8,691 nucleotides of DNA, taken from positions 1 through 8,691 of the forward strand of contig JASLIR010000336.1 of NCBI GenBank assembly GCA_030152125.1, written 5' to 3'. A program made the translations under genes and the position numbers. The DNA comes from Alkanindiges sp. GTDB taxonomy: Bacteria; Pseudomonadota; Gammaproteobacteria; Pseudomonadales; Moraxellaceae. Under the pieces are notes generated by a model, which saw only the letters and a list, made by a program, of their open reading frames with translations, was not told where the DNA came from and did not search any database. Shown here one piece after another: positions 6,311 to 8,691 of the stretch (position 1 is the first letter of the stretch; the number at the start of each line of letters is the position of its first letter).

Positions 6311-7210
6311 ATGAAACAAGCTGCTTTTACAACTGGGGCTACAGTTGGGACAATTAAAAAGTCGGTATTAAGTGTCATGCTGGCTTCTGCACTGGCAATT
6401 GGGCAGGTGTATGCTGTGGATGATCAGGCTGCCAGCACCCAGCAGGAGCAACCTAACCCCATGCAGGCTTTAAACTGGCATATGGGGCCGCAAACTGAAA
6501 ACATACTGGCAAAAGCCACCATTAAAACAGAGAAAAACCAGGGTTTTCTGGATGCTTCCGGCACAGAGAAGTTTCTAGAACTGACTGGTAACCTGCCGAC
6601 TCCCAATGAAAATATTATTTATTCCATGGATAAAACATGGTGGGCGGATTTTGCTTTTGATCCTTCCGGCTATGTAAAAGATGATGAAAAAATTGATGCT
6701 GATGAAATTCTGAAGCAACTGAAAGCCAGCGATGAGCCAAGCAATGCTGAACGCAAGCGTTTAGGCATGCCTGCCTTATATACGGATGGCTGGTTTATTG
6801 CGCCAAAATACGACAAGGCTACCAATCACCTGGAGTGGGCTGTAAAACTGAGCAGTGAAGGCCAAACCTACGTCAATTATACCGTACGCCTGCTGGGTAG
6901 AACCGGCGTAATGAGTGCCACCCTGGTATCTACACCGGAAACCCTGGAACAGGATGTTAAAGAGTTTAAACAAAGCTTAAGCAGTTTCGAGTTTGTAGAT
7001 GGCGAGCGTTATTCCCAGTTTAAGGATGGTGACAAGATTGCCCAGTATGGTCTTGCTGCACTGGTAGCAGGTGGTGCAGCCGCCATTGCCACCAAAAAAG
7101 GCTTCTGGGCCTTACTGGCTGGTTTCTTTGCTGCAGCCTGGAAGTTTATTGCCATTGCTGCTGTGGGTGTGGCCAGCTGGTTTGGTTCTATTTTCAAAAA
7201 GAAATCCTAA
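6311..7210 (+). CDS. DUF2167 family exported, membrane-anchored protein
   Basis: The 299 residues start with a signal-peptide-like segment: basic region to Lys17, hydrophobic 19-31, and a likely cleavage after GQVYA at 35. The extracytoplasmic domain carries the DUF2167 hallmarks: FAFDPSGYVKDDEKIDADE (114-132), DGWFIAPKYDKATNHLEWA (159-177), VNYTVRLLGRTGVMSATLV (188-206) and KDGDKIAQYGLAALVAGGAA (238-257). The C-terminus has one or two hydrophobic helices (about 246-260 and 265-292) and ends in a basic FKKKS, placing the tail in the cytoplasm. DUF2167 (COG4714, "uncharacterised membrane-anchored protein") has no established function. It is the first gene of a three-gene unit with gaps of 6 bp and then a 4-bp overlap, which suggests that all three products act in or at the inner membrane. 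Family membership is clear; the role is unknown. Confidence 0.88.
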   Translation: MKQAAFTTGATVGTIKKSVLSVMLASALAIGQVYAVDDQAASTQQEQPNPMQALNWHMGPQTENILAKATIKTEKNQGFLDASGTEKFLELTGNLPTPNENIIYSMDKTWWADFAFDPSGYVKDDEKIDADEILKQLKASDEPSNAERKRLGMPALYTDGWFIAPKYDKATNHLEWAVKLSSEGQTYVNYTVRLLGRTGVMSATLVSTPETLEQDVKEFKQSLSSFEFVDGERYSQFKDGDKIAQYGLAALVAGGAAAIATKKGFWALLAGFFAAAWKFIAIAAVGVASWFGSIFKKKS

Positions 7211-7216
7211 GCGCTT

Positions 7217-7963
7217 ATGCTGCCAGATATTTCCTTTGAAATATGGCTGATGGTCGGGATAATCGGGTTCTATATTGCCGACTCGGTTATCCTGTCCTTT
7301 CATAATGAAATATTGCTATCCGCCAGTTCCGGTACCAGTTGGGGCTATGTACAGCATGGCAGCGGGCTGGAGCTGGCCGGTAAATACCTGAATGTGCCGC
7401 ATGTATTTAAACCGTATCAACTGGTGTTTAAATTACGCTGGCAACCCAAAGTGCCTGCCGGCACACAGCTGCAATTGGATACGGTTTACCAACTGCGGCA
7501 GCTAGCCAGGGTTATATTGCCCTTGCAGATACTGGTATTTTTTCTGGCGCTGCAAGTATTAATTCTAATACCTGTCATCATTTACCTGTTTGGTTTGGGG
7601 CTACTGTTTTTAATTGTGCTGTTGACAGTATATTTTACGACCTTGCTGGCATTGCTGTTTGTGGTTGTTAAGCGGCGTGTGTTTAATTTGTCACTGGCGG
7701 CATGTGCCAAACTGGCTTTTGATGTACTGGTTTGCCCGCCATTTTCGGTGAACCTGCTGCGAAAGCTGGGCATAAGCCAGTCAGTAGTGTTAGATGGGTT
7801 GTTAGTGGCAGAACAGCTGTTAGCTGCACAGGCATATCAGTTGCTGTTGCAGGATGTTATAAAAGAGCTGACGATGATGCAGGTGTTGCTGGACGATACG
7901 GCCGGTGATAAATACCAGCAACTTGAAGATTATAAACAGCATCTGGAGCAGCAATTCACATGA
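7217..7963 (+). CDS. Unrecognised integral membrane protein (middle gene of the DUF2167 unit)
   Basis: I do not recognise a family in these 248 residues. Visible parts are a membrane segment at about 8-28, a polar stretch with WGYVQHGSGLELAGKYLNV (42-60), and a long hydrophobic block at about 98-151 that would make two transmembrane helices. The block ends in VKRR (151-154), suggesting that the C-terminus is cytoplasmic. The last 90 residues look helical and soluble, becoming Gln/Glu/Asp-rich at the end, so coiled coil is possible. The ATG at 7217 is six bases after the DUF2167 stop and has no good ribosome site, so translation is probably coupled to the gene upstream. Its TGA overlaps the ATG of the next gene. 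That packing, with codon use like its neighbours, supports a real gene; an interaction with both flanking products is inferred. Confidence 0.78.
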   Translation: MLPDISFEIWLMVGIIGFYIADSVILSFHNEILLSASSGTSWGYVQHGSGLELAGKYLNVPHVFKPYQLVFKLRWQPKVPAGTQLQLDTVYQLRQLARVILPLQILVFFLALQVLILIPVIIYLFGLGLLFLIVLLTVYFTTLLALLFVVVKRRVFNLSLAACAKLAFDVLVCPPFSVNLLRKLGISQSVVLDGLLVAEQLLAAQAYQLLLQDVIKELTMMQVLLDDTAGDKYQQLEDYKQHLEQQFT

Positions 7964-8349
7964 GCATAACAACGATTGTCGTCATGATTGTGGCTGCCAT
8001 TGTGGGTTATTTTTTAGTAAGTGGATTGTTCCCGGATAGTTCTGCGGCCAAAAACCAGCCTCCCTTAAAAGACAGCCCCTTATTAGGGGATATTCCTGAC
8101 CAGCCGCTGGCTGCTCCTGTACTGGACCAGCGTTATATTCAGCAACACTGGTATGAAATTCTGCAGGTTGCCAGTACAGCAAGCCGTCATGAAATTACCC
8201 AGGGCTATGAGCAGCAACTGGCGTGCTACCATCCACAGCATTTCAGCGGCTTTTCGCCGGATATGCAGTTGCTGGCCGCACAGCATATCCAGCAGATTAA
8301 GGCTGCTTACCAGCATGCCTTAAGTTTAAAAGGCTTTAATGACTTTTAG
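7960..8349 (+). CDS. Membrane-anchored J-domain-like protein with HPQ in place of HPD
   Basis: The 129 residues begin with a transmembrane helix (about 3-24). A Pro/Asp-rich linker follows (25-58), then a C-terminal domain laid out like a DnaJ J-domain. Helix I contains HWYEILQV (63-70), helix II and its loop contain RHEITQGYEQQLACYHPQHF (76-95), and helix III contains LAAQHIQQIKAAYQHALSL (105-123). In working co-chaperones helix II is followed by HPD, which triggers DnaK ATP hydrolysis. Here residues 91-93 read HPQ, and the helix II surface is less basic than usual. Stimulation of DnaK is therefore doubtful, and a scaffolding or DnaK-independent role is more likely. The start overlaps the previous stop as ATGA, implying coupled translation. 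The gene ends three bases from a convergent transporter gene. Confidence 0.75.
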   Translation: MSITTIVVMIVAAIVGYFLVSGLFPDSSAAKNQPPLKDSPLLGDIPDQPLAAPVLDQRYIQQHWYEILQVASTASRHEITQGYEQQLACYHPQHFSGFSPDMQLLAAQHIQQIKAAYQHALSLKGFNDF

Positions 8350-8352
8350 TGA

Positions 8353-8691
8353 TTAAGTGCCTGATCTCTGGCTTGCACTATCTGCTTTTAGCCGGTTGCT
8401 GAATAAAGGCTGTTTAAGGGTTTGTGCCAGCATAATGCCTAGCAGGGTGATACCACCGCCCATCAGGTGATAGCCATGTAATTGCTCACCCAGTAATGCA
8501 ATAGCAGCCAGTGCGGTAAATAATGGCAGCAGGTTCATAAAAATGCTGTTACGGTTTGGCCCCAAATGGCGCACACCTTCAATCCATAAATAAGACAGTA
8601 ATACTGAAGAAAAAATACCGGCATATACAATTAAGGGAATGGTGCGGCTGTCCAGCCGGGCCTGATCCGCTGGAACATTGAAAAATAGTGG
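8353..8691 (-). CDS. EamA/DMT-family transporter, C-terminal part (runs off the right edge)
   Basis: The open frame continues to the window edge, giving the last 112 residues. The pattern is that of the second EamA repeat: TIPLIVYAGIFSSVLLSYLW, then EGVRHLGPNRNSIFMNLLPL, then FTALAAIALLGEQL and HLMGGGITLLGIMLAQ. These make three or four transmembrane helices of a protein normally of about 290-300 residues with ten helices. Members export or exchange small metabolites such as amino acids; no substrate can be named here. The polar tail NRLKADSASQRSGT ends at a TAA at 8353. The gene is convergent with the J-like gene, leaving only three bases between the two stop codons, so the two transcripts probably overlap at their 3' ends. 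Confidence 0.88.
   Translation of the reverse strand, partial: PLFFNVPADQARLDSRTIPLIVYAGIFSSVLLSYLWIEGVRHLGPNRNSIFMNLLPLFTALAAIALLGEQLHGYHLMGGGITLLGIMLAQTLKQPLFSNRLKADSASQRSGT

Noticed and set aside
8317..8334. GCCTT/AAGGC stem near the end of the J-like gene as a terminator
   Set aside because: Only five pairs, lies inside the coding region, and is followed by an interrupted U-run.

Overview
The window looks like chromosomal DNA of a gammaproteobacterium. The conserved block yhbY (leftward) / rlmE-ftsH-folP (rightward) is the main evidence. From memory, the RlmE sequence looks most like that of Acinetobacter-type Moraxellaceae. I could not search a database, so the family-level placement is tentative. 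I see no tRNA, rRNA, CRISPR array, insertion sequence or phage gene.

Layout, left to right. (1) Positions 1-165 hold the start of yhbY on the minus strand, preceded by an extended -10 promoter with a G+C-rich discriminator. (2) Positions 274-1856 hold a divergent pair: a zinc-free quinone/alcohol reductase of the MDR superfamily (minus) and an HxlR-family regulator (plus). The DNA between them carries a dense cluster of GTATAC / CAGTAT-ATACTG half-sites that overlaps a good promoter for the reductase. This looks like a self-contained redox or electrophile-response switch placed in the yhbY-rlmE divergent gap. (3) Positions 1919-4703 hold rlmE (23S rRNA 2'-O-methyltransferase) and ftsH (membrane AAA+ zinc protease). 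ftsH must start at a TTG and has a 175-nt leader with a hairpin. (4) Two stem-loops, the second a strong intrinsic terminator, separate ftsH from folP (dihydropteroate synthase). folP is followed by a DUF2007 protein with an added C-terminal zinc ribbon. (5) Positions 6311-8349 are a tight three-gene unit: an exported, membrane-anchored DUF2167 protein; an unrecognised membrane protein; and a membrane-anchored J-domain-like protein whose HPD motif reads HPQ. (6) At the right edge, convergent to that unit, lies the C-terminal part of an EamA/DMT transporter.

The housekeeping genes serve ribosome assembly (yhbY, rlmE), membrane protein quality control (ftsH) and folate synthesis (folP). The part most likely to be an undescribed system is the DUF2167 / membrane protein / degenerate J-protein operon. 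The HxlR-reductase switch is the best-supported regulatory feature.
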